This document shows positions 1 through 9,098 of a DNA stretch of 64,000 nt, piece by piece. Numbering within the stretch: position 1 is the stretch's first letter; each line of letters opens with the position of its first letter. The notes beneath the pieces were generated by a model, which saw only the letters and a program-made list of their open reading frames with translations, made no database searches and was not told the origin of the DNA. A program made the position numbers and the translations under genes. Source of the stretch: Nostoc sp. XA010. Lineage in GTDB: Bacteria > Cyanobacteriota > Cyanobacteriia > Cyanobacteriales > Nostocaceae. Where the stretch lies: positions 62,001-126,000 of the forward strand of contig NZ_JAIVFX010000016.1 in assembly GCF_020829625.1 (NCBI RefSeq), given 5' to 3'.

Positions 1-1
1 T

Positions 2-544
2 GATACAGAAACGATGGGATTGCTGCCACAGCGCGATAGGTTGTGTCTTGTCCAGTTGTGCAACGAATTCGGGAAAGTGACTGCAATCCGCATAGCTAAG
101 GGACAAGCTAATGCTCCAAACTTACAAAAACTCTTGTCGGCGACGAATGTCGTAAAAGTGTTTCACTTTGCTCGCTTTGACCTTGCCACTTTGCGAGCTA
201 ATCTGGGGATTCAGGTTAGACCTGTTTTTTGTACCAAAATTGCCAGTAAATTAGCCCGTACTTACACAAATCGCCACGGACTTAAAGATGTGGTGCAAGA
301 GTTAGAACAAGTAGAACTGGATAAAAGTTCTCAAAGTTCTGATTGGGGTAACGCTGCTAGTTTGTCTGAAGCTCAACTGAGTTATGCTGCCAATGATGTG
401 CGCTATTTACTTAGTGTGCAACATAAGCTAACAGAAATGCTCAAACGAGAAGAACGTTGGCAAATTGCTCAAGAATGTTTTGAATTTCTGCCAACAATAG
501 TTTCGTTGGATTTATTGCAGTTTAAAGATTTGTTTGAACATTGA
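2..544 (+). CDS. Ribonuclease D-type 3'-5' exonuclease (5' end outside window)
   Basis: The frame is open to the left edge, so the true start lies outside the window. The three DEDDy exonuclease motifs are visible: Asp-Thr-Glu right at the edge (motif I), an N/H-x3-D type motif II in FHFARFDLATL, and motif III YAANDVRYLL with the Tyr-x3-Asp pair. Enzymes of this family trim RNA 3' ends with two metal ions. The protein ends soon after the exonuclease fold with no HRDC domain, as in the short (about 200-residue) RNase D-like proteins of cyanobacteria rather than the longer E. coli enzyme. Its exact RNA substrate cannot be told from sequence. Confidence 0.85.
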   Translation, partial: DTETMGLLPQRDRLCLVQLCNEFGKVTAIRIAKGQANAPNLQKLLSATNVVKVFHFARFDLATLRANLGIQVRPVFCTKIASKLARTYTNRHGLKDVVQELEQVELDKSSQSSDWGNAASLSEAQLSYAANDVRYLLSVQHKLTEMLKREERWQIAQECFEFLPTIVSLDLLQFKDLFEH

Positions 545-556
545 GTCAACACTAAA

Positions 557-601
557 CCTCTTGTAAAAGTTTTTGCTCTGGAGTACAAGCATTACAAGAG
601 G
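557..601. terminator. Hairpin after the RNase D gene
   Basis: CCTCTTGTAA (557-566) is exactly complementary to TTACAAGAGG (592-601), a 10-bp stem with a 25-nt loop, 13 bases after the stop codon. No strong T-run follows, so it could equally be a repeat-derived hairpin. Confidence 0.4.
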
Positions 602-659
602 AAATATTGTATCTTTTAATTCCTGAATTGTGACTTCTGTAACCATAAGAAATCAAGAT

Positions 660-783
660 TAGACCTCTTGGAAAAATTCTTTAACACCCATCCCTAAAGT
701 TTCCCCACAAGCAAGGAGGGGAGATTTTAATATAAGCCAAAGGTAGAGTGGGGTTCTCATTATTGATTTATGCAAGAGGTCTA
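660..783. repeat. Small MITE-like element with TAGACCTCTTG ends
   Basis: TAGACCTCTTG at the left end is the exact inverse of CAAGAGGTCTA at the right end. There is no coding capacity inside. The right 30 bases or so (ending in TTGATTTATGCAAGAGGTCT) recur almost unchanged near 49976-50010, so this belongs to a dispersed family. It lies between the convergent RNase D and rhodanese genes. Confidence 0.6.
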
Positions 784-810
784 TTGCTAATTTTCTAAGT
801 TATTTTTCGC

Positions 811-1434
811 CTACGATCCAATATTGGAATCATCGCTGCCTTTAGGGGCCTTAGATTCACTAATGCCTTCTTTGACATTATTGACTCCCTCTTGAATGCC
901 TTCCTTGAGATTACTGGCTCCCTCTTGAATATTATCCTTGAGGTCACTAGCTCCTTTTTTAATGGCTTCCGTCGCGCTAGGGCCTCCCTTTGGCAGATTT
1001 TCTTGGTGACTTTTTAGCCGATCTACAACATTGTACTCATCTGCACCTGGGGGAGTTGTTGATTCAATAACGCCTTCTGTTGGGCCACCGATAGCCTTCC
1101 ATGCAGCAAGACCACCTTTGAGTTGCGAGACATGCTCAAATCCATTAGAACGCAGTTGTTGTGCGGCTTGGGCAGATTGTTCTTCGTTAGCACCGTAAAC
1201 GTAAATATCACGGCTTTTATCTAAAGAAGGGACTGCACGCTGTACCAATTCATCTACTGGCATTGGCATAGCTCCCATAATATGGCCTTCGTTGAAGGTG
1301 TTGCGATCGCGCACATCCAGTATTGTAAAAGCTGGTTCGCCCCATTCTAGACGAGACTTCAATGTATGAGCATCAGACTGTCCTTCTACTGGTGGCTGGG
1401 GGGGAATTATGCCGCCGACTAAATTGTTAACCAT
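811..1434 (-). CDS. Rhodanese-like domain protein without catalytic Cys, with 11-mer repeat tail
   Basis: Residues 20-120 form a rhodanese fold (ILDVRDRNTFNEGHI, then IYVYG, then LKGGLAAWKAIGG). Active rhodaneses carry Cys in the loop after the VY strand; here that position is Gly81, so sulfur transfer is not expected. Such cysteine-less domains usually act in binding or regulation. The tail (about 162-194) contains three 11-residue units of the pattern A-S-x-L-K-x-x-I-Q-E-G, giving an amphipathic, Ala/Gly/Lys/Glu-rich helix that resembles LEA-type or apolipoprotein-type repeats. It is encoded alone. The ATG start is the only good one upstream of the fold. Confidence 0.8.
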   Translation of the reverse strand: MVNNLVGGIIPPQPPVEGQSDAHTLKSRLEWGEPAFTILDVRDRNTFNEGHIMGAMPMPVDELVQRAVPSLDKSRDIYVYGANEEQSAQAAQQLRSNGFEHVSQLKGGLAAWKAIGGPTEGVIESTTPPGADEYNVVDRLKSHQENLPKGGPSATEAIKKGASDLKDNIQEGASNLKEGIQEGVNNVKEGISESKAPKGSDDSNIGS

Positions 1435-2299
1435 AAGTATTCCTGACTTGACGATATTGATAGCAATTTAACGGACTAAACATATTGAATTACTCTTTCT
1501 TTGGGCTGAATTCACTTAAAATCACTCTTGAGGTAGAGTACCTAATTAAAATATTTTCTACCATTGAATACATTGCAAAATCAGTCATATTAGACTATTA
1601 AAAGAAAGTTGTTTTTATATTAATTATATTAAACATATTTAAAATTCGATTTGTGATATTTCATTTTTAAAAAAGATTGTGAATAAAATTGAAATATTCA
1701 GCTATTAGTACAGGAACTACGTGTATTTTCAATATCTGCGATCGCTAAGAATAACGCCTTATAGCTTTTCATAATCAAATGAGTTACATCAGAGCAAACT
1801 AGGAGCTTGCTCTAAGCTCAACTTTATCCAAAATTAAGAACTCAGTTTTCTTGATACGGCAAAAATCCTAGCTTTTTGGCAAAAACTTTTTCGATGTCAC
1901 TGATTCTCGGTGAAATCGAAAAAATAAAGCTACTGTCCCACAAAGGTTTCAGCATCAGCTTAAGTGTTCCTAAAAAATAGATAAAGTCGAGCTAAGAGCA
2001 TGTTTTAAAAGTCCTCAAGCCATTCTTCTTTAACCTCTTTTCTCTGTGTTCTCTGTGCCTCTGCGGTTAAATAAAAGACTTTTAAACCGCAGAGACGCTG
2101 AGGGCGCAGAGAGAAAAAAGAGATTTTATAAGTCACCTTGAAAGGGCTTTAAGTATTAAAATTTAAAATTATACAAACTTCATACAATCAATACTTCTAC
2201 AATTTATTAGCATTACAATGGCTAAAGTTTTGATAAACTTCATGGAAGATTAATTGTAAACAGTTACTACAGTAGCGATCGTACTCAGCAGAGACGCGC
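1435..2299. other. Gene-free AT-rich interval upstream of divergent genes
   Basis: About 865 bases lie between the divergent rhodanese and response-regulator genes. I see no credible coding frame. It holds the large inverted repeat at 2038-2118 and presumably the promoters of both flanking genes, but no recognisable operator. Confidence 0.6.
2038..2118. repeat. Imperfect inverted repeat (CTCTGCGGTT family)
   Basis: A left arm of about 30 bases, pyrimidine-rich and ending in CTCTGCGGTT, is nearly complementary to a right arm starting AACCGCAGAG and ending in GCGCAGAGAG. It would form a long hairpin. I recall this sequence as a common dispersed repeat in Nostoc-type genomes. A related hairpin appears at 33364-33404. 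Confidence 0.6.
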
Positions 2300-2374
2300 G
2301 TGAATACACTATTAACAGAAACACGTAAAGCAAAACTGGCGCAACGAATCGCCCAATCTACAATAGGCAGCATT

Positions 2375-3094
2375 ATGGTTATGGTTCCCGCTACTACTCC
2401 CAAAATTCTGATCGTCGATGACGACTTTAGTGTGCGAAATCTGGTCTATCGTTTTTTAAGCCGGAAATATCAGATAGAGTCCGCAGCAGATGGTAAGACT
2501 GCCTTATCGTTGTTTGAGCAATTCAACCCGGCCTTAGTGATTCTGGATTGGAATTTGCCGGATCTTAATGGTTATAGCCTCTGCCAAGAAATGCAGAGCC
2601 GTACTAATGTTTTAGTGCTGATACTGACCAGTAGGACTGACGAGGCTGATAAAATTAAAATCTTAAGCGCAGGTGCTGATGATTTCATGACTAAACCGTT
2701 TAGTCTTGCAGAAGTTGAAGTTAGAGTGGAAGCTCTTTTAAGACGGATACGCTACATCAACCCCTCCCCGACACAACGGATCATTTTTAAGCAGTTAGCA
2801 ATTAACCCAGAGGGCCGGGAGGTAACACTTAACGAGAAACCTCTTGCTTTAACAGCACTGGAATTTAATATCTTACATTTTTTGGCAAGTCATCCTAATC
2901 AGGCTTGGAGTCGTCCACAACTAATTCAAAAAATTTGGGGTTGCGACTACGTGGGAGATGGCCGAGTGGTTGATGTGCATATTGGTCAGCTTCGCAAGAA
3001 AATGGAAGTCGATGCCAGCATACCGGAGTTTATTAAAACTGTGCGGGGCTATGGTTACAAGTTTGAAGTACCTGACGAAAATACTAATTCCTGA
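2375..3094 (+). CDS. OmpR-family two-component response regulator
   Basis: Receiver domain first (KILIVDDD acid pocket, phospho-acceptor Asp in VILDWNLPDLNGY, conserved Thr/Ser switch, Lys in MTKPFSL), then a winged-helix DNA-binding domain with LTALEFNILHFLASH and VDVHIGQLRKK and the C-terminal TVRGYGYKF. This is the standard OmpR/PhoB layout for a transcription factor controlled by a sensor kinase. I chose the ATG at 2375 because an AGG lies eight bases before it; a GTG at 2300 would add 25 residues with no ribosome site. No partner kinase is adjacent, so the signal is unknown. Confidence 0.9.
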   Translation: MVMVPATTPKILIVDDDFSVRNLVYRFLSRKYQIESAADGKTALSLFEQFNPALVILDWNLPDLNGYSLCQEMQSRTNVLVLILTSRTDEADKIKILSAGADDFMTKPFSLAEVEVRVEALLRRIRYINPSPTQRIIFKQLAINPEGREVTLNEKPLALTALEFNILHFLASHPNQAWSRPQLIQKIWGCDYVGDGRVVDVHIGQLRKKMEVDASIPEFIKTVRGYGYKFEVPDENTNS

Positions 3095-3679
3095 GCTTTC
3101 TGATTTCAGAAGTAGTTCATAAAAAGAATGACTCAGATAAGTGAGCATTAGTATTATTGCTGATTCAAACAGTTTTACCGAGGATTAACCGTATGACTTG
3201 TGCTAATTTGGGACGTTGATCCAAACTGATTTAGAGAAAGGCTTTATCTAGTGCTAAAACCAAAAGTGCAACTACCGCCAATTCAAAATAGGTGATTTTG
3301 CCTTGTCACCTGAGTACGTGAAAGATTTTCCTTACTTTGAAATTTACTAAATCCACCAAAAATTATTAGAGTGAATCTAACGGATTTAACCGATAGCCCA
3401 CCCAATCTAAGGCAAACCATTGCGCCCTTTCTCTATCAGCGATGGGTGTGCAGATAAGCTAATGAGGATTTAAGTTGCATAAAAGCAGGTCTGTAGCCCC
3501 TACGACAACCGAATCAACCTGGAAAGATGAATAACGATTAGCTTACTATTCGATCTCGTCAAATAGACGGCTTTGGACTCTGACTTGCGTAGGCTAGCAA
3601 AAATCGCCAGGTATCGCTCCACAAATTCTACAAGGTTATCGGGGGCAAATCACCGAAAAAAGTATACTTGGGTCTTGGC
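3095..3679. other. Gene-free interval
   Basis: About 585 bases lie between the response regulator and the 3680-4276 gene. Stops occur in all frames at short intervals. I found no clear repeat, RNA gene or transposase remnant. Confidence 0.5.
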
Positions 3680-4276
3680 TCAACCTTTCAAATTAACCTT
3701 CCCCTCAAGCTTTGACCCATCTTGATGAGATAAAAATTTTTCACTACTGTGATAGCTTCTTCGCCATTTTTCCAGATGCTCTATAGATATTGATTTAGAA
3801 ATGACGTTCACGCTATTTCCTCGCCAAGCAACTTCTGCATCTGTTGTAAAAACCCCGCATTCTAATTGATCTAGCCTTATATTCCAATATTCACTAAACC
3901 GGCCTTTCAAAGTAATAACTTGCTCAAATACCTTATTTCTGTGTTTATTTCTTCTTTTTCTTTCAGTAGCTCCTGTTGCTTCTGTATCAATAAACTTGGT
4001 TTCAATTAAAAACAGGCTTCCTTTAAAGGTCTGATAGACAAAATCACACTTTCCTAAATCTGTATAATCTGAAATTGGAGATTTTTCAAATAACAGTAAT
4101 TCAGCGCACGAGGGAAATAAGTCTTTAATATTCAGAAATAAATAAGCTTGCAATAAAAGTTCCTTATCATAAGGAAATAAGATAACTCCTTCAAAAAATT
4201 TTTTAATGTCCTCCTGAGTTTGGGGTTGAATGATTTTACAGTATGAAACAAATTTATGTAGCTCGTTCACGATCAT
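3680..4276 (-). CDS. Hypothetical protein, possible PD-(D/E)XK nuclease fold
   Basis: A 198-residue protein of unknown function. The central stretch reads GKCDFVY, then LFLIETKFID; an Asp followed about ten residues later by Glu-x-Lys on a hydrophobic strand is the signature layout of PD-(D/E)XK nuclease-like folds, also seen in proteins annotated as DUF4263-like. That is inference from one motif. The start at 4276 is supported by AAGGAG ten bases upstream on the minus strand. The next segment is basic (RKRRNKHRNK). It sits alone downstream of nothing obvious, so no partner methylase or defence gene supports a restriction role. Confidence 0.6.
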   Translation of the reverse strand: MIVNELHKFVSYCKIIQPQTQEDIKKFFEGVILFPYDKELLLQAYLFLNIKDLFPSCAELLLFEKSPISDYTDLGKCDFVYQTFKGSLFLIETKFIDTEATGATERKRRNKHRNKVFEQVITLKGRFSEYWNIRLDQLECGVFTTDAEVAWRGNSVNVISKSISIEHLEKWRRSYHSSEKFLSHQDGSKLEGKVNLKG

Positions 4277-4478
4277 CAAGTTATAACTCCTTCCCCCAGT
4301 CGCAGTCTTAAGGGTCTTAGCATAAAAATATACCATCGCCTCAGGTAAATCATCATCCGCATAAGTAACTAAAAAAACTATTGCAAGCCTGCATACTTAA
4401 GGCAATTTACTGTTGACGGTTCAGTAAAACTGATTGTTAAGCTGCTTTTCAGTATTAGTGAACTTTTCACTTCTGGCT

Positions 4479-5828
4479 TCAGATACCAGTCAAGGACTTG
4501 ATATGAGCAGGAAAACTGGCATTTTGCAAAGCTTGAACGGTTATTCTAGAATCTTGTACGCAAAATTGCCAACCCAAGCGAACAAGTTTCCGAGAATTTT
4601 CAGTTTGTATAATTCCGATCACTGGCATTTTTGCCTTTTCTTTGTCTCCTGAGTGTTCTTGCAAAATTATTTTCAAGCGATGTAGTTCATCGATATTACC
4701 TGCTTGCTGGGGATTTAATTCCACCATTACCATTTGTACTGTTTCCACTGGCTCTGCATCTTCAAGAATAAATTGAGTTTGCTCGTCACGTCGATCTACT
4801 TTTCCCCAAATAATCAATCTAGTGTCAACTTGGAGTAGGGAGCTAATGCGTTCATAGGTTTTAGGAAAGACTACAGCTTCTGATTGTGTAGTGAGGTCTT
4901 CTATCTGCAAAATTGCCATTTGATCGCCTTTTTTAGTAACCACTTTTTTGACGTTATTCAACATGACAACTGCACAAAGCCTTATTTCTTCCCTTTGCTC
5001 TCCCAGTTGCGAAAGGTTAATTGGAGTCAAAAGTGGTGTTATTTGCCGTAAGGATTTCAATGGATGATCTGATACATAAAATCCTAATAATTCTTTCTCC
5101 ATCTGCAACTTTTTCTGTGGTGGCAAGTCCATCACAGGTTTAGATTTGGGAGCAGTTTCAAAGGCATTATTTGCTCTTTTGGTGGGAGTAGAAGAAAATC
5201 CGTCGCCTAATAAATCTAAGAGATTTCCTTGACCACTAGCTCTGTCTTTAGCGCGAGATTGTGCCCAATCATACACTAATTCTAAGTCGTTAATTAACTG
5301 TTGACGGTTGGGTTCAATTTTGTCAAAGGCTCCACAGTAAATCAGCGATTCCATAGTGCGGCGGTTAACAGCACGTAAATCCACGCGATCGCAAAAATCA
5401 GCAAGGGATTTAAATCCTGTCTCATTTCTCGCTTCCAAAATACAAGCGATCGCACTCTGTCCGACGTTACGCACTGCCGAAAATCCAAACAGAATTTTTC
5501 CTGCCGTTGGCGTAAAATCAACACCAGAACGATTAATATCTGGCGGGTCTATGGAAATACCCATATTTGTACAGTTAGTAATATATCTCTGTACCTTATC
5601 GGTATCGCCACTATTAGCCGTTAACAGCGCCGCCATATATTCCAATGGGTAATTAGCTTTTAAATATGCCGTTTGATAAGTCACATAACCATAGGCAGTC
5701 GAATGGGATTTATTGAAACAATTAGAAGCTATTAACCCATTTTTGATCGCAAAATTATGGTCATGCTCAACCCCTATGTCATAGACATTTTGTTTTCCTA
5801 AATATTTGCGTGTGACTATTTTAATCAT
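4479..5828 (-). CDS. dnaE: DNA polymerase III alpha subunit, C-terminal half, with split intein Int-C
   Basis: Residues 1-36 are the C-terminal fragment of the cyanobacterial DnaE split intein: it starts MIKIVTRKYLGKQNVYDIG and ends with the catalytic His-Asn region (IASN), followed by the extein sequence CFNKSHSTAYGY with the essential Cys+1. The remaining 413 residues are the C-terminal part of bacterial Pol III alpha, including the AYLKANYPLEYMAALL region, helix-hairpin-helix segment and an OB-fold domain. Protein trans-splicing with a separately encoded DnaE-N/Int-N is needed to make the replicative polymerase. From memory, Int-C differs from that of Nostoc punctiforme at four positions (Val5, His22, Ile28, Leu32). 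The partner gene is not in this window, as is usual. Confidence 0.97.
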   Translation of the reverse strand: MIKIVTRKYLGKQNVYDIGVEHDHNFAIKNGLIASNCFNKSHSTAYGYVTYQTAYLKANYPLEYMAALLTANSGDTDKVQRYITNCTNMGISIDPPDINRSGVDFTPTAGKILFGFSAVRNVGQSAIACILEARNETGFKSLADFCDRVDLRAVNRRTMESLIYCGAFDKIEPNRQQLINDLELVYDWAQSRAKDRASGQGNLLDLLGDGFSSTPTKRANNAFETAPKSKPVMDLPPQKKLQMEKELLGFYVSDHPLKSLRQITPLLTPINLSQLGEQREEIRLCAVVMLNNVKKVVTKKGDQMAILQIEDLTTQSEAVVFPKTYERISSLLQVDTRLIIWGKVDRRDEQTQFILEDAEPVETVQMVMVELNPQQAGNIDELHRLKIILQEHSGDKEKAKMPVIGIIQTENSRKLVRLGWQFCVQDSRITVQALQNASFPAHIKSLTGI

Positions 5829-6300
5829 CCTAGCCTACCCCCGAAAAAATTTTGCTAACTTGATAAAATGATGACAATTGTAATTCTTGTAATACTATAA
5901 TAAAAAATTATATCACTATAAAACACTGCTATACTCTTACACAAAAATAGCCAAAATATATCAAACTTTTGGCAAACCCTTAAATAGACAGTTAACAGCT
6001 ATACAATTGCTGTTTTAAAGCTTATTAGACACGTTCCAATACATATTAATCCGCTTAATCAGATGCTTGGCGAGTAGGAAAGAAGCATGGGATCTCTTGG
6101 CTGGGGAGAAAAGTTTTATAAGAGAAGGCAGTTCTTGCTGGAGGAATAAAAGTATTAATGAAAATTTTAGTTGTGGATATAAAGCTTACTAGTATAAAAA
6201 GATTTATGTCGAGCGCCTCCTGCCTCCATGCCTCTATCCAATGCCCGATGCGTCAGTTACTATCGTTGAAAAGCAACTCAGTATAAGAGGGTGTAAGTAG
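5829..6300. other. Gene-free interval between divergent dnaE-C and SGNH gene
   Basis: AT-rich stretch of 472 bases holding the promoters of both divergent genes. No conserved operator, RNA or repeat was recognised. Confidence 0.5.
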
Positions 6301-7272
6301 GTGAAAGTCGCGTTGATCGTATTTTTAGTGGTGGTTGTGGGATTATTTGTGGTAGTCGAGATCGGACTGCGATCGCTTTTTGGCTTTGGTAATCCCCTGA
6401 TTTACATTGCCGATGAGCAGATTGGTTATTTATTGGCTCCTAACCAGCGTACCCATCGTTTTGGTAATCGCATTGAAATTAATGAGTATTCTATGCGAGG
6501 TAGTCCGCTTAAGAAGACACCTGCACCCTCTGGGTTGCGAATTTTACTGTTAGGCGATTCTATTGCTAATGGCGGCTGGTGGACAGATCAGACTAATACA
6601 ATATCCACGATGATGATGCGTTCTCTGGCATCATCCACTAATCGTAATTATCAGGAAGTAGAAGTGCTGAATGCTTCAGCTAACTCTTGGGGGCCAAGGA
6701 ACGAGTTAGCTTATTTACAGAAGTTTAGCAATTTTAACGCTCAAGCAGTAGTGTTATTAATTAATACCGATGATTTGTTTGCTACTGCTCCCACTTCTTT
6801 ACCGGTAGGACGCGATCGCAACTATCCCAATAGTAAACCTCCCCTAGCATTGGTGGAAGTGTGGCAACGTTATATCGTCAAGCAACAGCCAATTCCCGAA
6901 ATCAAAGCAGTGCAAAATGAAGCAGGCGATCGCGTGGGGATTAATTTGGAGGCGATCGGCAAGATTCAAGCTCTGAATCGCCAAACCAATAGCCAATTTC
7001 TCCTAGCCATGACTCCCTTACTACGAGAAATTGGTGAACCGGGCCCCCGCGATTACGAAATTATTGCACGCCAGCGCTTGAACGACTATACTAAAGCCCA
7101 ACAAATTAACTATATAGACTTTTTACCGATATTCAATTCAATTGCCAACCCGCAAGGTTTGTATCACGACCACATTCACCTCAACTTACAAGGTAATAAA
7201 GTTGTCAGTGAAGTTATGGAGCGATCGCTTTTGGAAATTCTAACGGAAATAGCACTTCCTCAGAGCTACTAA
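6301..7272 (+). CDS. Membrane-anchored SGNH/GDSL-type hydrolase
   Basis: One N-terminal transmembrane segment (residues 4-20, Val/Phe rich) is followed by an SGNH hydrolase domain. Block I is LLLGDSIANG with the nucleophile Ser87; a conserved Asn-containing block reads LNASANSWGPRNE; block V is HDHIHLN with Asp290 and His293 completing the triad. The family includes esterases, lipases and acyl-ester hydrolases that act on polysaccharide or lipid acyl groups; the substrate is unknown. The topology suggests the domain faces the periplasm. The start is a GTG; no other start fits the membrane anchor. It is encoded alone, divergent from dnaE-C. Confidence 0.8.
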   Translation: MKVALIVFLVVVVGLFVVVEIGLRSLFGFGNPLIYIADEQIGYLLAPNQRTHRFGNRIEINEYSMRGSPLKKTPAPSGLRILLLGDSIANGGWWTDQTNTISTMMMRSLASSTNRNYQEVEVLNASANSWGPRNELAYLQKFSNFNAQAVVLLINTDDLFATAPTSLPVGRDRNYPNSKPPLALVEVWQRYIVKQQPIPEIKAVQNEAGDRVGINLEAIGKIQALNRQTNSQFLLAMTPLLREIGEPGPRDYEIIARQRLNDYTKAQQINYIDFLPIFNSIANPQGLYHDHIHLNLQGNKVVSEVMERSLLEILTEIALPQSY

Positions 7273-7630
7273 GGTCATTAATCCTATCCAAAAAAAAGGT
7301 TCGTAGTGAGCGATTTATTGCTCAATTTCAAATGCCCATAAGCGGTGAGTGGAATTTGTTTTGATGAAGCGAGACAATTCATATCTAATTATCCCCGGTA
7401 TTACTACATCAGTAACAATCGAATTTGGTTTTTTTTAAGATTATTTCTAGAGCTTTTTTCGCACTGGTCCTTTTAATAAGATTCTAACCCTATCTATGAG
7501 ATAACGACCAACTAATTTAAATTTATTCAGAGAATATTTTTAACTGAAATAGTGTAATTTAGCTAATATTAAACCTTAAATCTCCAAGAAATACCTTAAC
7601 TTCTGTGGAGTTAGTTTTTATACCAATAAT
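7273..7630. other. Gene-free interval
   Basis: 358 bases between the convergent SGNH and PatA-like genes. AT-rich, no clear terminator with T-run, no coding frame. Confidence 0.5.
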
Positions 7631-8713
7631 TTAAACAATATGTTTAAATATTATTTTTAGTAAATCTCCTTGTGTAAAAGGCTTAGTTAAATAACCTGAT
7701 GCTCTTACTATCTTAGCTTTAGCTCTATCTAGAAATCCTAATTTTTCTGACACCATAATCACAGGTGTATTTTTAAAATTTGAGTGTTTACGCAGCAAAG
7801 AGCAGAGTTCATACCCATCCAAATTAGGCATTGAAATATCCAACAAAATGATGTCGGGTTTGGTGTGAACAATCTGCATTAAAGCCTTTAAAGAATCGGT
7901 GACTCCCACAACAGAAAATATTTGCTCATCTAAATAACTTTTAATAGTATTCAATATTGTAGGGCTGTCATCAATACAAAAGATCGTGTAGATTTTTTTG
8001 TCAGCAGGTGGTTTGGTGATTTGCTGACTCCTATGTTCATTGGTATTAATAGAATAGGTTGGCGGCTTATAGCCGTTTGTTGTAGACCAGTTTGGTGTAC
8101 TTTTGCTTTTAGGTTTTAGCTCATTTATTTTGAACAATTCTGAAGGGTTGGATTGAGAAGTTGGCGATGTCTGACGATAAGCCGCTTCTCTTCGGGGTGT
8201 TTGACATCGTTCAACTAGTAAGCGGAGATTCAGATGACAAAACTTTGGCATATCATCGAGAAAGCTTTCAGGGATAAATTCATAGCTCCCCTCGTCTAAG
8301 TTCAAAAATGACTCCAGAACTTCTAGCGCCAATCGCTCTATCAGTATCGCCGCTTGAGAGGGACTGATATATTTCTGATTGACTAACCAACAAATAGCCA
8401 AATAATCTGGGTTCGGTATTGCCTGATTTTCAATACCAGTTTCAAATATCGCCCGCAACTGTTCGTGGATTTCATGAGGGAGAGTAGAAATTTGCTGACT
8501 CAAGCGTTGCAAATTTCTGTAGAGTGGCTCAAACATTTTCTCTGAATAGCAGGCATAAATTAGTTTACCCTCGTCTACATATATCGACCAAGAGCCTGAT
8601 GTGCTAAATACCTGCAAACAACCAGTAACCGACTTACCAGTGATTTTTTTCAACAAAGATAAAGGCTGAAGCTTTTGGAAAAATCTGTATCTACTAATCG
8701 GAAGTGTCTTCAT
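7631..8713 (-). CDS. PatA-like response regulator (DUF4388 + receiver)
   Basis: The N-terminal 190 residues match the PatA-type N-terminal region (DUF4388): a beta-rich start with TGCLQVFS and SWSIYVDEGKLIYA, then helices. A Ser/Pro/Asn-rich linker (about 180-238) leads to a receiver domain with acid pocket FCIDDS, phospho-acceptor Asp292 in ILLDISMPNLDGY and Lys344 in YLTKPFTQ. PatA controls heterocyst pattern and paralogues such as PixG or TaxP1 head phototaxis-like operons. Here no CheW, MCP or CheA gene follows, so this is an orphan regulator that probably works by protein contact rather than DNA binding. All key receiver residues are present. Confidence 0.88.
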   Translation of the reverse strand: MKTLPISRYRFFQKLQPLSLLKKITGKSVTGCLQVFSTSGSWSIYVDEGKLIYACYSEKMFEPLYRNLQRLSQQISTLPHEIHEQLRAIFETGIENQAIPNPDYLAICWLVNQKYISPSQAAILIERLALEVLESFLNLDEGSYEFIPESFLDDMPKFCHLNLRLLVERCQTPRREAAYRQTSPTSQSNPSELFKINELKPKSKSTPNWSTTNGYKPPTYSINTNEHRSQQITKPPADKKIYTIFCIDDSPTILNTIKSYLDEQIFSVVGVTDSLKALMQIVHTKPDIILLDISMPNLDGYELCSLLRKHSNFKNTPVIMVSEKLGFLDRAKAKIVRASGYLTKPFTQGDLLKIIFKHIV

Positions 8714-8741
8714 TAGGATGGTTTTGGAATAAAATTAACAT

Positions 8742-9098
8742 TTGTTTGCACGTAAAATTAGTGAATTACCTTTTCAGAATTCACTGCGACTTTGTTGGAA
8801 GCACTATCAGATAAATATAGCGGTCACATTTGAGTTAGTACAGAGATTCCACACCCCCCAACTCTTAATTCACCAATCTCTGTTAAGCTATAAAGCACGA
8901 GTTACAAATAAACCAATCCATGTTATTGCCCAATGGCAAAATGGCCTGACTGGTTGTCAGGATATAGTATTTCAAAAATTAGATCGGTTTTCTGTATCTT
9001 TCGCTAATCTAGCCAATCTAACAGTAACTCAAGTGCAACGCATAGACCATTGGCTCTCGCCCATCAGTCACAAAAGCATCATTGGTATCCGTATTTAG
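8742..9098 (+). CDS. Hypothetical protein
   Basis: A 118-residue frame divergent from the PatA-like gene, opening only with TTG. The product is mixed alpha/beta in character with no motif, signal peptide or membrane segment that I recognise. No ribosome site is evident. It could be a real short gene or a chance frame; its length in AT-rich DNA favours a gene slightly. Confidence 0.35.
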   Translation: MFARKISELPFQNSLRLCWKHYQINIAVTFELVQRFHTPQLLIHQSLLSYKARVTNKPIHVIAQWQNGLTGCQDIVFQKLDRFSVSFANLANLTVTQVQRIDHWLSPISHKSIIGIRI

